DNA of 64,000 bases from Circinella minor. Lineage: Eukaryota > Mucoromycota > Mucoromycetes > Mucorales > Lichtheimiaceae. A model generated the notes under the pieces. The model was not told the origin of the DNA, did no database searches, and saw only the letters and a list, made by a program, of their open reading frames with translations. A program made the position numbers and the translations under genes. Positions within the stretch are counted from its first letter, which is position 1; each line of letters starts with the position of its first letter. Shown piece after piece: positions 32,517-49,875 of the stretch. The stretch covers positions 186,001-250,000 of the forward strand of contig JAEPRB010000007.1 in the NCBI GenBank assembly GCA_016758965.1, written 5' to 3'.

Positions 32517-35251
32517 TTATTTACTAAAGGAGAATTCGAAAAAGGGTCGTGAAAAACTATGACGTCGTTTTCGTGATTCTGGAGAATTATTATTACTACT
32601 ACTACAATAATAGTTATGTATACTAGCAACAGATCTGCGTGCAGCTGGTTGTTGTGAAAATGGCATACATAATGAAGAGCGAAAACGTGGTTGGAATAAC
32701 ATGGATAAACTTCCGCTCGGTTCGATTGCACAATTATCTTTTGTTGTGATCGTCGATGGTTCAGAATCAGAAACCAAATAATTTAATGCTTTTACCCAAG
32801 CACGATGAGCCATGATATCAAAACATCGCACCTTGAGACTTCGTCTAGGTGTTTGAATCATAATACTTGGTGGATTAATGTTGTCAGCAATGGCTTGAAA
32901 TGAAATAATCAAAGCACTTTTATTTCCATTTGCATGTTTCACGCCTGGTTCCTGAGAACCCCAATAAAGAGTGCGTGTATATGGATGAATCCAAAAGAAG
33001 CGCTTATGTTTTTTTTCACTGATTCCACTTCCTACTACTTTGCGGGTATATTTATACATCCAGTCACCAATCATGGTTCGTGTGACGGCAGGTACAAGGT
33101 TGGTAGTTAATGTGGCACGACTGTCACTTGATATCAAATTGCTGTTATCTTTATTGTCATCATCTTGCTGGTTTTTGACAAATGTCGGATCAAAATCAAA
33201 TGCAGAAGCACGTGCAGGACTGATCAAAGCTTGGTCTTCGCGTTTTTGTTTAATATCATTACTGTTGTCCTTGTTTCCGCCATCGTCAGGCGTGTTGTTG
33301 TCTACATACACACCGGATCTTACAACACATGTTCCATAATTTTTGTTAGATCGCTTTCTCATGATCATACTTTTGTAGTTGTTGTTCTGTGATTGTTCGA
33401 ACAATGATGAAGTTGTTTCAGGCGAAAATGTAGGTGAAATATGGTTTGTTATTGGTTCAAGTGATATTATCTCCCATGAAGTGTTGGGTGCGTTAACAAG
33501 CTCGTCACCAAGTGACATTTCTCGTTGAGATGGTTTTGTTATCCTCTCCTCTTGTTGCTGTTCTTCTTCTTCATTATCATTGTCATTGGCTACATCAATA
33601 TGTTTATCATCAAGTGACATTTCTCGTTGAGGTAGTTGTGCTATCCTCTCTTCTTGTTCTTTTTGTTGCTCTTCTTCTTTATTATCATTATCACTATCAT
33701 TATCATTGGCTACGTCACCAAGTTTATCATCAAGTGGCATTTCTCGTTGAGGTGGTCGTGTTATCCTCTCCTCTTGTTGCTGCTCTACTTCTTCATTATC
33801 ATTAACTGCGTCAGCAAGTTTATCATCAAGTGACATTTCTTGTTGAGATAGTTGTGCTATCCTCTCTTCTTGTTGCTGCTCTTCTTCTTTATTATCATTA
33901 TCTTTATCATTGGCTACGTTAACAAGCTCATCACCAGGTGACATTTCTCGTTGAGGCGGTCGTGTTATTCTCTCCTCTTGTTCTCCGTGTTCTTCTTTAT
34001 TATCATTATCATTAACATTGGCTGCATTAACAAGTTCATCACCAAGTGACATTTCTCGTTGAGGTGGCCGTGTTATTCTCTCCTCTTCTTGTTCTTCTTC
34101 TTGTTCTTCTTTATTGTTATCATTATCATCCTCAGTATGTTTTTCTTGTAATATCTCGATAGTTTCTTGAGCTTCTTGTAAAAGCTGTCTGATTTCTTGT
34201 TGATCTCCACGTTCATGTTTTAAATCATGTTCAAGTACGGAAATTATCTCGTGAGCATGATTTAATGAATCTTGTAAAGTACTGATTTCCAATCGTAGCT
34301 TATCTAATGCATATTGATCGTTCTTGGATGTTGCTGATTCTATTGACTTTTGTAATGTATATGTATCTACTTGGGGTGAAATTGGTTGTTCTTGTTGCTG
34401 TTGTTGAGGTACCGGGAGCTGGTCCTGATCCCCGTTTTTTTCTTCTTCTTCTTCCATATCACTGCAATTACTTTTTGTAATGTCATGGTTTTCTTTTAAA
34501 AGAGTTACTTGCTTATGTTTTTGTTCCAAATTTTTTATTTCACGTCGTAATTGAGTAATGGTTCGTCGTAAAGATACTATTTCTTGTTCATATTCTTCGG
34601 TTTTTTCATTCCATAATAACTGTTGACTATGTAACTGATCCAATTCGGTCAAAGAAAGTCTTTCTTGTTGCACAAGCTTGTTTTGTTCTACCAATGATTT
34701 TGAAAGATCTCGAGATAGATCTTGTACATGTTGCATAAGTTCTTGTTTTGCTAATTCTAAATTCCATATTTCTTCGTTCATTTGATCTATATATAAATAC
34801 ATTTATATACATTTGTATACAGATATATTATTATTAGTATTTATTGATATTATAAAGTAAGTGCTGGAATACTCCTTTTTTTTCCAGATTATTATAAAAG
34901 CAAATATTTATAGATATATATATATATATATGTCTGTGTACCTTCACGATCTGTCTTTTGTTTAAGTTGTTTAGCTAATGAATCTATTTGATGTTCTTGT
35001 TCTAATTTTTCATGTTCCAAGGTCATTAAAGTATCTTCCTTTTGATGTAATAAGGATTGCATCTTGCGTACTTCACTTAATAGACCTTGTCCAATTTCAG
35101 CAGCAAGTTCCATATCATTATTATTATTTTTCATACTAGGTTGTAAACTAGTAGATTTTTGTAATCGTTTCTTTGATCTGATTGTAGATGAATCATTAGA
35201 TATTTCTTTATTGTTACTGCTAGTAGTTGTGGTTGCAATTGTATCCGTCAT
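32517..35251 (-). CDS. NUM1: Num1/Mcp5-type cortical PH-domain protein
   Basis: Cortical anchor for dynein and mitochondria in fungi (Num1, Mcp5, ApsA). Two exons (reverse), 35251-34942 and 34786-32517, give 859 residues. The N-terminus has the family segment AAEIGQGLLSEVRKMQ followed by coiled coil to about residue 170, with more helix near 235-290. Residues about 338-535 hold six imperfect ~33-residue repeats (ERITRPPQREMSLGDELVN, then D/N/E/Q-rich). A PH domain at about 673-772 carries the Mcp5-type pattern MIGDWMYKYTRK, HKRFFWIHPYTRTLYW and ends AHRAWVKALNYL. This PH class binds PI(4,5)P2. The stop lies only 195 bases from the convergent RAB11 stop. Confidence 0.92.
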
Positions 35252-35919
35252 AGGTTATTAACCTAGTTAATAATAATAATAAAAAGCAAAGAAGAGAAAA
35301 GAAAGTAAAAGAGAGTTAAACATGTTTCTATCATTAATTTAATGTGATTTCTTTTCTTTGGTTGAGCTATTATACTTACTGCTTTGTTTATCGGAAAGAA
35401 AACTTCTTTTTAAAGATTCGGTTGTTTTTTAACTTTTAGGAATGCGTATATCTGTTCTTGATCTTCTTGTTTTTGCTTTATTATTATTGTTGTTGTTGTT
35501 TCCCTCCGAGAAAATACTTTTTCTAAAATTGTAGTTAATCATTTATTCTATTTATTTTTGTATATTTACATAAAAGTATAATAAATATTATGACATGAGT
35601 TTTATTTCTCAGTATAATATGCAACTATTACAGATAATTATGCACATATTATGTATATCTTAGTTCTATTTCACTTTTCTCTCTCCTCATATCTATATTC
35701 AGGCACACATAAACACACACATATACATACATATATACATAAATTATTATTAGTATACAACATAGAGAAACATTCATTCTTTAAATATGAATGTTAAAGA
35801 AGAATCTTTTTTTATATATATGAATTGTAATAATACTAATAGTAATAGTAAAAAGAAGTTGAGAAAGGGAAAAAAAATTACATTTTATAATATGTCAAAA
35901 AAAAAACAAGGTTACTTTG
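35252..35919. other. Spacer between UBP15 3' end and NUM1 start
   Basis: Carries the NUM1 promoter and the UBP15 terminator. There is a GA-rich stretch at 35.29-35.31 kb and a CA/TA-rich patch near 35.71-35.74 kb. No gene seen. Confidence 0.6.
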
Positions 35920-41304
<5,385 letters not shown>

Positions 41305-42354
41305 TCCTGCGAAACTGCGGAAAAAAGTTAAGTAGAACGAGAACAAAAAAAAAAAAGGTTATTTTTATTTTTTATGCTTTGCTGCTTTAAAAAGAATTAA
41401 ACACCGCAGTTTCTATGCATCATCACCACCTATATTATGAATTTTTTTAAAGAGGTATATCACATTTATGATATCATGTATTTAATAATTGATTATGCCC
41501 CTGAGGGATCACCATGGTTTAACTTCTTTATTGTCTATATGTAAAGTAAAATTACTCGGCTAGTAAAAAAAAAAGAAACTATATTGAAAAATAAAACTAT
41601 TTCTACATTTTCAAGATAATAATACGTATACGTCATCATTAAGAAATAAAAAAGAACACGTTTATTCAGTGATCACATGAATTAGTAAAACTAAAAAGAT
41701 TCTTATCATGCATTCCAGACTTCTGAGTTCTTCCATTGAAAGAAAGCGTTTAAGTAGTACCTTTTTTCTTATATATGACCTAATAACTTTGCTATCAACC
41801 TGTATCACTAGTTACGTATATCATATATATATATATACGTATATATATATGTAAACTAAGTTTTATCATCCAAATACCATCTCAGTGTTCCGTCATCTTC
41901 AAAGTTACTAGAAGCCCCCCGGTAGTTCATTTATCCAAGATCTGGTTTCAACCAATATTAGTGATGGTATTATGTACTTGCACAATATTAATCCACATAA
42001 AACAAATATCATAAACTATATTATTATTAATTTATTAACAGTAATAAAAATACATAGGAATTGTTCTTTCATAGTATGTAGGGGAAAAAAAAGTAGACTG
42101 TACTATGATGGATATATGAATACACAAACAGAATTTATTCAAGAAAGGAATCAGTGAAAACAATACTTATTAATAGAAATAGAAATTTGACTTTCTATTA
42201 TTCAATATACACGTGAAAGAGATGGGGATTTTTGAAGATAAATAATATGAAGAAGCATACATATAATTAACATGAAACGGAAAAAAAAAGAACAAGAAAT
42301 TAGTAATGTACAAAAGAAAAACGCAAATATATGTAACGAATATGAAAAAAGAAA
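41305..42354. other. 1-kb spacer, UBP15 promoter side
   Basis: A+T-rich, with a TATATATACGTATATATA palindrome-like run near 41.83 kb. The frames at 41972-42157 and 42170-42358 are low-complexity. No gene supported. Confidence 0.6.
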
Positions 42355-43556
42355 TCAAGATAATGTTGAAATAATATCACCATAACTGGGTAGTCGAGCA
42401 CTGTCGTATACAGGAAGAGAATCCGAATACTCAACAGCACGCATAAATCGAGGTAATACTTGTTCTTCCTCATTGGCACTGCTACTTTGCTGCTGTTGTT
42501 GCGATGGTATTGTTGAATAAATTTGTAGCTGTGTAGGAGCACGAATACCATAACCCAAAGTACCGATGGTCAAAGGGAATTCCGCGACTTTTCCAGTTGT
42601 TTTCCAAAATCCACCTAGCTTTTTTTGTTTTATCCATATTTTGAGTCTATAGGATACTGTCATAATATTACTATAGCTAAAGGATGGAATCACATCTGAT
42701 GGAATATAAAGTAAGTCTAAATGATCACCTCTTTCTTTGTCTTCTTGTCGTTCTTCATCCCAACTATTTGAAGCAATGATTTTGGTCAATTTTGGAAGGT
42801 CCTGAACAGAATGTAGTATCGAAATTTGATATAACTTTGCGGTAATGACCCGTTTAATACTTGTACTGGTAGATGAAGTTTGAGAATCAAATCGGCGTTT
42901 AATAGTGGCTGTAATCATATCTCCTGGTACATATTCAAGCGCATGTAGTTTTATTTGTCCAGAAAAAGTATCGATTGGTCGCTTGTGAGCACACGTTTCG
43001 ATAAATGGACGATATGATATTTTTTTCTCAGCGGATCGAAGAACATTTCCGTATTTTTCGACAATAGCAATAAGTTTAAAGGAGCATTGATAATATTCAT
43101 GTTTCTCAACAGAGGGGGGGTATTGAATAACGGGTATTTGTATAGTGAATGGAAGGGAATCAATTGAGAATGGATCAAAACCTTGACCTTTCCATAACAC
43201 ATGCTTAATAGCAAATAGAGGTTGAAGATGGCGTCGACCATGAAGAACTCCAAGGTTGATTTCAGTAGAATCCATTGATTCAACAGCTTGGAATTGTATT
43301 TGTATTGAATCAGCTTCAACATGCTGTTGTCTTAATAATGATAGCCTTATTAAACCTAATTATTCAAGTTTCCTTGTTAGAATTTTTTATATATTCTTAC
43401 GGTGTGTATAAATAAATATGTTTTCTATTCTCATTTTTTTTTTTTACCTTGAAATACAGAACCAGGACCATACGTTGGCTCTTCACCGTGTGTTGACCAA
43501 CCGAACTCTGGTAACAGTTCTATTGTCAGAGAATAATCTGGTACAATGTGTCGCAT
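42355..43556 (-). CDS. Arrestin-fold protein (alpha-arrestin-like)
   Basis: Two exons (reverse), 43556-43448 and 43355-42355, give 369 residues. The N-lobe starts DYSLTIELLPEF with YGPGSVFQGLIRLSLL, the usual arrestin opening in which ligand-facing strands follow a YxPG-type turn; the C-lobe includes GQIKLHALEYVPGDMITATIKRR, the arrestin_C start. The C-terminal tail holds LPVY and LPSY. These resemble the L/P-P-x-Y motifs that recruit Rsp5/Nedd4 ligases but each lacks one proline. Fungal alpha-arrestins connect plasma-membrane transporters to ubiquitin ligase. A paralogue with full PPxY motifs lies 13 kb away. Confidence 0.85.
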
Positions 43557-45561
43557 TGATTTATGGTCTATTTCCCTGTTTTAGAATAATTAACTTGGTT
43601 GGGCAATTTTTTTTTTTGTTTCTCTTCTATTTATACGAAAATCTTTTTTGATGCCGCAGTTAAAAAAAAGGATCCGCAGCAACATATTCTTGGGTAATAA
43701 TAACTTGGTTTCCTAACATAACGAAAGAAGAACTCCTGTCTCTTTTTTTTTTACCTTCTGTTTATGATCATCCTTATTCTATTTTTGTTTTCACATGATA
43801 GTTAAGATAAATAAACAAGTAGTGAATGAGAAATGTTTATATCACTTTGAGCCTAAATATTTTAAAAAAGTACACGGTTGTCCATTTAGTTGACGAGTTG
43901 TATTGTTTAATTAAAAAAATATTTTAGGTACTATATAGTACCTCTTCCTTTTTATTAACACTGTAATATTTCTCGGAAGATTTACACATAAACTAACTTT
44001 TATTCTCCATAATAGAAAGCGCGAAGAATGACATGTACGATATTGGTATCACTACTGTACGAGTTTAAACGCACAACAATTTGTAAACAATACAATGTTG
44101 GTAAAAAAAATAAACTTTAAATAAAACGTAAATATAATCGTAACACTACTATCAAATAACATATTATATTCATATACAAATTGAGTCAAAAGCGCTACAT
44201 ATCAAGGTCACTTTTCTTATACACAATCGTATGTAGTTTGTTCTACAGTAATATATTTAATAATAAATTAGGGACAAAAAGATATAACGGATGGATTTAG
44301 AAATATTTAATATCTTGCATTTTAAGGATGTAAAAGCTGGGGGAGAATGAATAAAGCTATCCGTGTAGAAATTGGGTCTAGTCATTATTGACGTGTAAAT
44401 GTCTACATATGATAGAATCATGGGATTCTAATTTTCCATTAACATGTGTTGCCGGTTTTCCTCATTGTTGCTAAGCTATTCTTTCCATAAATACGGACAA
44501 TATTTCGAAACATCAGTAAGAATCTAAAATTTCTGCTTCTAAATGACGTATTTTTTTTAATAATACATATATAGACGGCCTTCCTTCAAACCCAGAGGAA
44601 AGGGTCATATTAATCCCAATTTATGAATAAGCGCCAAGCTACGTCGAATAACTGACGTTTCAAAGCTGATGACAATCCAGAATTTTAAATGAGCACGCGT
44701 GACTACCTAGTTATAATTAAAACGAATAAGAACCATTCTCATATACTGAAAATGAGAGATCTACATCAAGTTATATAGTACAGCTCGCACTCATGAGGCT
44801 TAGGTTACTTATTGCATAGTGTTCTTATATTTATAGAGTGTCTTTCTTACTATTCTAAATAACCTGTACGTATGGAGCACATATGATTGTTATCATTTTG
44901 ATCAGAAGAAAAGAAATGCTGTTAGCAGAGACTTTTCTTTTAGTGTTGAAATTGATCATTTAAATAACAAATAATAATATATGGCACTATAAAACAGCAA
45001 TAGACAACGACAATAGACAATAGACAACGATTTTAAAGAGTGGGAATTTTACGAAGATTCATGAATATATATTTTTTGATGAGTTCTTTACGTCTCCTGT
45101 TTGTCACCTGTGTCCAAACATTCTAAAAACCTTAATTATAAGGTTTCTTTTTCAGCAACAATAACAGCGGATCAAGATTTTTTTTAATTAGAAGACTTGT
45201 TGAGGTTATTATAATCAGTATTGTGATAGATCGAGTTTGTACCACGGATAGCATACCGTAGATTGAAGAAATACCCTCTATTTGATGTAAAATTGTATAA
45301 TTTTTCGTTAGTCTCAATTACAGCATCATGCTCTATTCATTTGGTCTGTCAAATTCCCCTTATATGATCCAGTGAAAGGTATCCCCAAACCAGCAATAAT
45401 TGAACAGTCTGTCAACCAATATCCCAAAAAAAAAAATATGTGAATAATATTTATATATTTCCAATCCAATTCATGAGATTTTATTCACAACAGGTATGAT
45501 GATGATAATAATGATGTTAATTTAATATATATAAAAAATATAAAAAAAAATCGGTAATGGA
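43557..45561. other. 2-kb A+T-rich spacer
   Basis: No gene seen. Contains a small direct repeat of GACAATAGACAA words at about 45.00-45.03 kb. The reverse frame at 45132-45317 is unconvincing. Confidence 0.6.
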
Positions 45562-46631
45562 TTAATGAATGTATTTGGTAAGGAAGCGTCGATGGAAATC
45601 AGATCGTAACATATCATTAACAAATCGTTTCTTATTCTTTTCATCTGCACCTCGTGCTTGGTTCTTAAAAATGACATCGTCGTCCCAACTAAATAATATT
45701 AGATTATTTAACATTAGTTATGTGAATATAAGGATAAAAACCAGTAAAAGAATGAAAAAAAATCCTTACCGTCTCTTCACACTAAAGTCACGTTTTTCAT
45801 TTGCAATTTGTAAAAGTGGATTTCCTGTCATTGCTTCTTCTTCACGTTGTGCTTCCTCTTCTTCTAACTTTTCACGTTCTTGACGTTCTTTTTCCTCTGC
45901 TCTTTCCTTTCGAATTTTTTGTAACGTTGCAAGTAATTCGGCTGTGTTATCTTCATCATCATCGTCATCGTCTGACTCTTCGTCACTGAGTAATTGAAAA
46001 TACACAACTCTTTAACATTTGTACTAGTGTGATAATAGATTATATACCTTACATAAAACTGTCATTAACTTACCTACTACTACTGCTCCCTCCACTATCA
46101 CTTTCACTATCACTCTGGTCTTTATCTAATTCAGCCATTCTTTCTGCTTCTTCTAATAATTTTTGTCGTCGAGCTTCTGCATCTTGATCGTCTTGAATCA
46201 ACTTTTGACCATCCTCATTACCACCAGCACCACCTTCTTCTTTGGACTCATAATACTCTTGTTCTGCTTTTCGTAATTCTTCCTTTAATCGCTCACGATC
46301 GCCAATTTCATCGGTTGTTCCTTGACCAGGTTGTCTATTAATATATATATATATATATATATTACACGTTAATATATATACTGAATAAATTATATATATA
46401 AGAAGCGGCTGAAAGAAATCGATTCTAAAATGACAAACCTGAATTTAAGCTTAGTGTGTGATGCAAGATCACGAGAACTATATTGAAAGCTTGGAGCTTT
46501 ACTGTCGTTACCACGAGCTGGATCAAATGTGGGACGAGCGGCTGTAGTCTACATACATACATGATTAATTAATGTTTGATTAAATTATACCTTTAGGTAT
46601 AAATGTTTATTCGATTCATTATAATTACCAT
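45562..46631 (-). CDS. CWC15: Spliceosomal protein Cwc15/Cwf15
   Basis: Component of the Prp19-associated (NTC-related) spliceosome, placed near U6 in the active site. Exons (reverse): 46631-46629, 46548-46439, 46334-46074, 45985-45770, 45688-45562; 238 residues. The N-terminus [14 protein letters not shown] is the family hallmark, the centre is acidic (an aspartate run after ESDDD) and coiled, and the end is the conserved [13 protein letters not shown] ... [15 protein letters not shown] ... KYIH. The first coding exon holds nothing but the ATG; the start was chosen because it restores the invariant MTTAARP in phase across a normal GTAATT...GTAG intron. Confidence 0.95.
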
Positions 46632-47110
46632 TGGTAAATTTGTAGGTTTGAAAAGTATAAAAAGAGTATCAATTGAATTATAGCTCAGTTAAATAGGGAA
46701 AGAAAAAACAAAGCAACAGCTACTTTTTAAAGAGCATTATCGACCAATAAAATTGCAAGCTCCGAAAGATCCTTCTATACAGCAACTATTTATTGTTACC
46801 ATTAACTTCCATTTCAAACTAAAATATCATCTATCACCTACTATATTTACTTTTATTTATGATCAGTCTTATATACTTTGAAATGGTGTAAAATCATATA
46901 AGCTTACCAATGAACATACTTTATAGTTGACCATCAGCACCTTACAAACAATTCTTATTCAGCTAAATTTTATTTAATAACCTTCTTTCTCTTTCAGCAC
47001 ACTACTAAATTCTCAATTTTATAATGGATAATACAACTCTTTTATAAACGTACTAAGCAATATAGAAGTTAAAAAATAATGGGTTGCTACGACAAAACAG
47101 TTTTCTTTAT
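46632..47110. other. Spacer between CWC15 and CAB5
   Basis: A+T-rich. Holds the CWC15 promoter and CAB5 terminator. No gene seen. Confidence 0.6.
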
Positions 47111-48046
47111 TTAAGCTGCTGAGGATCGTTGCTTAGCAATCCAGTTGCCAAGTGATAACAATAGATGTGGGGCATACATTTTAATAGCTACTAGGGCACC
47201 CACCAGTATAGTTGGAGGTCCAGCATATTCTAATAGCCAAGTTATAGGTGATGGTTTGATTCGACTAATTAAGTTTTTGACTTGAGTTTCAAGTTGAGCA
47301 ATATTTGTAGAATTATCCAAAACCACATCTGCGCGTTTGACCTTATCACTTAATGGCATTTGTGCACGAATTCTTTGTGTAGCTGCATCTTCTGATAATC
47401 CATCTCGGTTCATAAGTCGTTGTAATTGTAATACTTCCGAGCTATATGTATAAGTATTTATTAATATCATCTTCCACACACAGACATATATATATATCCT
47501 ATATCCTATATCCTATATCCTCTTCCCTTCTTTTCGTATTTTATCCACTTTCTTTATATATATTTATATCCATGCTTCTTACCAATATACTACAACAGTA
47601 GTACCGACCAATTTATCCATTCCACTTTCCAACAATAAAGGGACGTCTAATACAACAACGTCTGCACCTTTAATCCAATAAAAGAATGCCTGTTTAAGCA
47701 TTTCGATACGCACTGCTGGATGGGTACATTGGTTAAGAATTTTTCGTTTGGCTGGATCGGCAAAAATAACTTCACCAAGTTTAGGTCGGTTGATCTCTCC
47801 ATTAGGTAAAAATACCTCGTCTCCAAAATGTTTACGAATAAGTCGATTGGCTGATTGTCCTGGCTCAACTACTTTACGAGCAATTTTATCTGCGTCAATA
47901 ATGGGAATGTTTCGCTCTTGTAGCAAGCGTGAAACGGTAGACTTGCCTATATTATACGTAATTATTAAACATTAGGAGGGGAAAAAAAAGCGAAAAATAT
48001 GTAAGGTACCTGAAGCAATGCCACCCGTTAAACCTACTAGTTTCAT
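47111..48046 (-). CDS. CAB5: Dephospho-CoA kinase
   Basis: Last step of coenzyme A synthesis: ATP-dependent phosphorylation of dephospho-CoA at the ribose 3'-OH. Exons (reverse): 48046-48010, 47946-47583, 47441-47111; 243 residues. The P-loop GLTGGIASGKST is near residues 5-16, split by the first intron; IIDADKIARKVVEPG, HPAVR and the LDVPLLLESGMDKL block are typical, followed by RAQMPLSDKVKRADVVLDN. The C-terminus adds a hydrophobic segment (TILVGALVAIKMYAPHLLLSL) absent from bacterial CoaE but seen in eukaryotic relatives, suggesting membrane attachment, probably mitochondrial or ER. Confidence 0.95.
47493..47520. repeat. Four tandem TATATCC units in a CAB5 intron
   Basis: Perfect 7-bp unit repeated four times in the second intron of CAB5. 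Confidence 0.85.
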
Positions 48047-49875
48047 AATTATATGAGTGTTTGCTTTATACAAGGGGGGAGAAAGAGAAATGAATCGTTA
48101 TATGTGATTAGCTAAAGAAGTCTATTCATACAGCCTGGAAACAAAAAAAAAAAAAAAAATTACTGGCCTTGAAAATATATGAGTAAGCATTAAATTAAAT
48201 AAATAGCAAAAATCTCGTTATTCACATTTTTGCATAAACTTGACATAAAACAATGTAAATAGCCCTTATCTAATATCAGTCTGTATTATAGCCTTTTCTC
48301 TGTCCGATGAACAAATTTATTTGAATTAGTTTCATATGACACAAGGAAAATATTATAGTTATGATGATGTGAATTATCGATAAATAATACTCGCGGAGAA
48401 GATGTTAACAAACCTATTCTTATTTATTTCTCACGAACAAAAAAAGAAATCTGTTAGCAAGTATTTTTTTTAAAGTTTTACAAAAAAGTACTGTCTAATA
48501 AAACAAAAAAGTAAAGAAAAATGGAGATATTACACCTAATGGAGATTTTTTTAATACAAACATGGTATTTTTCTTTTTTGGATAGAGACTAGATTAATCC
48601 AAAGTATAAAATGTGGAGCAAGAAAGTTTCACACAAACTGAAAGTGATGGCTAAATGAAATTGAAGGTTCCGGTATTCGGCGGTAATAATCCATATACTA
48701 ATAATAATGCCAATACCATTGAATCAAATTTTCTTTTTTCGTCTTTCAGACTAAATACGAATAAATACGTAGTATAGTTGAAAAGTGACATGATGTATTA
48801 TCTCTTATTATGTTACATTACCATAGTAACAATAACGACTAACAAAATTGTAGGTAGATGATATACGATAAAAAGAGGTATATATTAGAATGAATTTCAG
48901 ACACATATGAAGTTCCTTTGTTGCTCTTGAGCTTTTTATATTATCAAAGTATACATAACAGCAACCATAATCAGTATTGTATCTTGCAGAAAGAACTGGG
49001 ACGACAGTTAAAGCCTTACAAAGCTGAAAAAAAAAACTCCAGGGTCGCCAATTGTCACGTTTAATCCAAAAGAAAAAAAAAGTCTCCGTTGGTTCAGCTG
49101 GAAAAGAAAAACTTGACAGGAAAATCAACCCCATAAATTATTATGAGGGGAAAAAGATTCCAAAATTGTAATATAAGCCTATTGGGAGTAGTAGTGGTTA
49201 CAGTACACAAGAGTTAACTTTAATTGATCGAATTTTTATTTTATTTTTCCCAGAAAAGAAAAGAGAAATAGCTTTTAATTTATTCTTTTTTTTTCTACCC
49301 ACGCTTGATGAATAAATTGTAATAAAGTCATTATATCTTATAATCAGGTTACAATAAAAGTATTGTTAGAAGAAGGTCATTTTGTTGGTTTGTGGGTTAG
49401 GGTATTTCGTTTGGATGATGGTGAAAAAAAAAAAAAATAACGACAGCGGCTATTAAAACGTGACAAATAATTTCGCTTACCAAGAAGATCGTTTGTCTTT
49501 TTGTAACCAAGATTGTTTCTTGTTTTTTGGATACAATTGCCCATTTTTAGACACTCTATATATACATCACCTGTTACAACAATAAACATTCCCGCTCGTT
49601 TCTCTTCACCTAATATATTGTGTTCATATTAACGGGTTTCTTTTTTTGTTATTCCAGCTAATCGGGGAAAAAAAAGGAGAATAAATACAAAGCAGATCAC
49701 CCGAGCTTGTTTTGCTAAAGAATATATCTATCTAATGGAGTAATAAAGAAAACTACAAGAGTGGGAAACACAACGAAAAAAAAAAATATATAAAACAAGA
49801 GTACATATCATTTTTTTAAAGTTTTTTTTTCTTTTTTCACGTAATTATTTATTTTTTCTCCTTTCTCTAAAAAAA
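48047..49875. other. 1.8-kb spacer, divergent CAB5 / sugar transporter
   Basis: No gene is clearly supported. A reverse frame beginning MGNCIQKTRN (ATG near 49543) followed by a possible GTAAGC donor could be the first exon of a small myristoylated protein, but no matching second exon was found. A pyrimidine/T-rich leader at 49.81-49.87 kb precedes the transporter. Confidence 0.5.

Noticed and set aside
33040..33833. Forward frames opposite the Num1-like gene
   Set aside because: Antisense shadows of the repeat-rich coding sequence.
49377..49589. Reverse frame containing MGNCIQKTRN, a possible N-myristoylation start with a GTAAGC donor
   Set aside because: No second exon in phase was found downstream, and upstream sequence shows no clear promoter.
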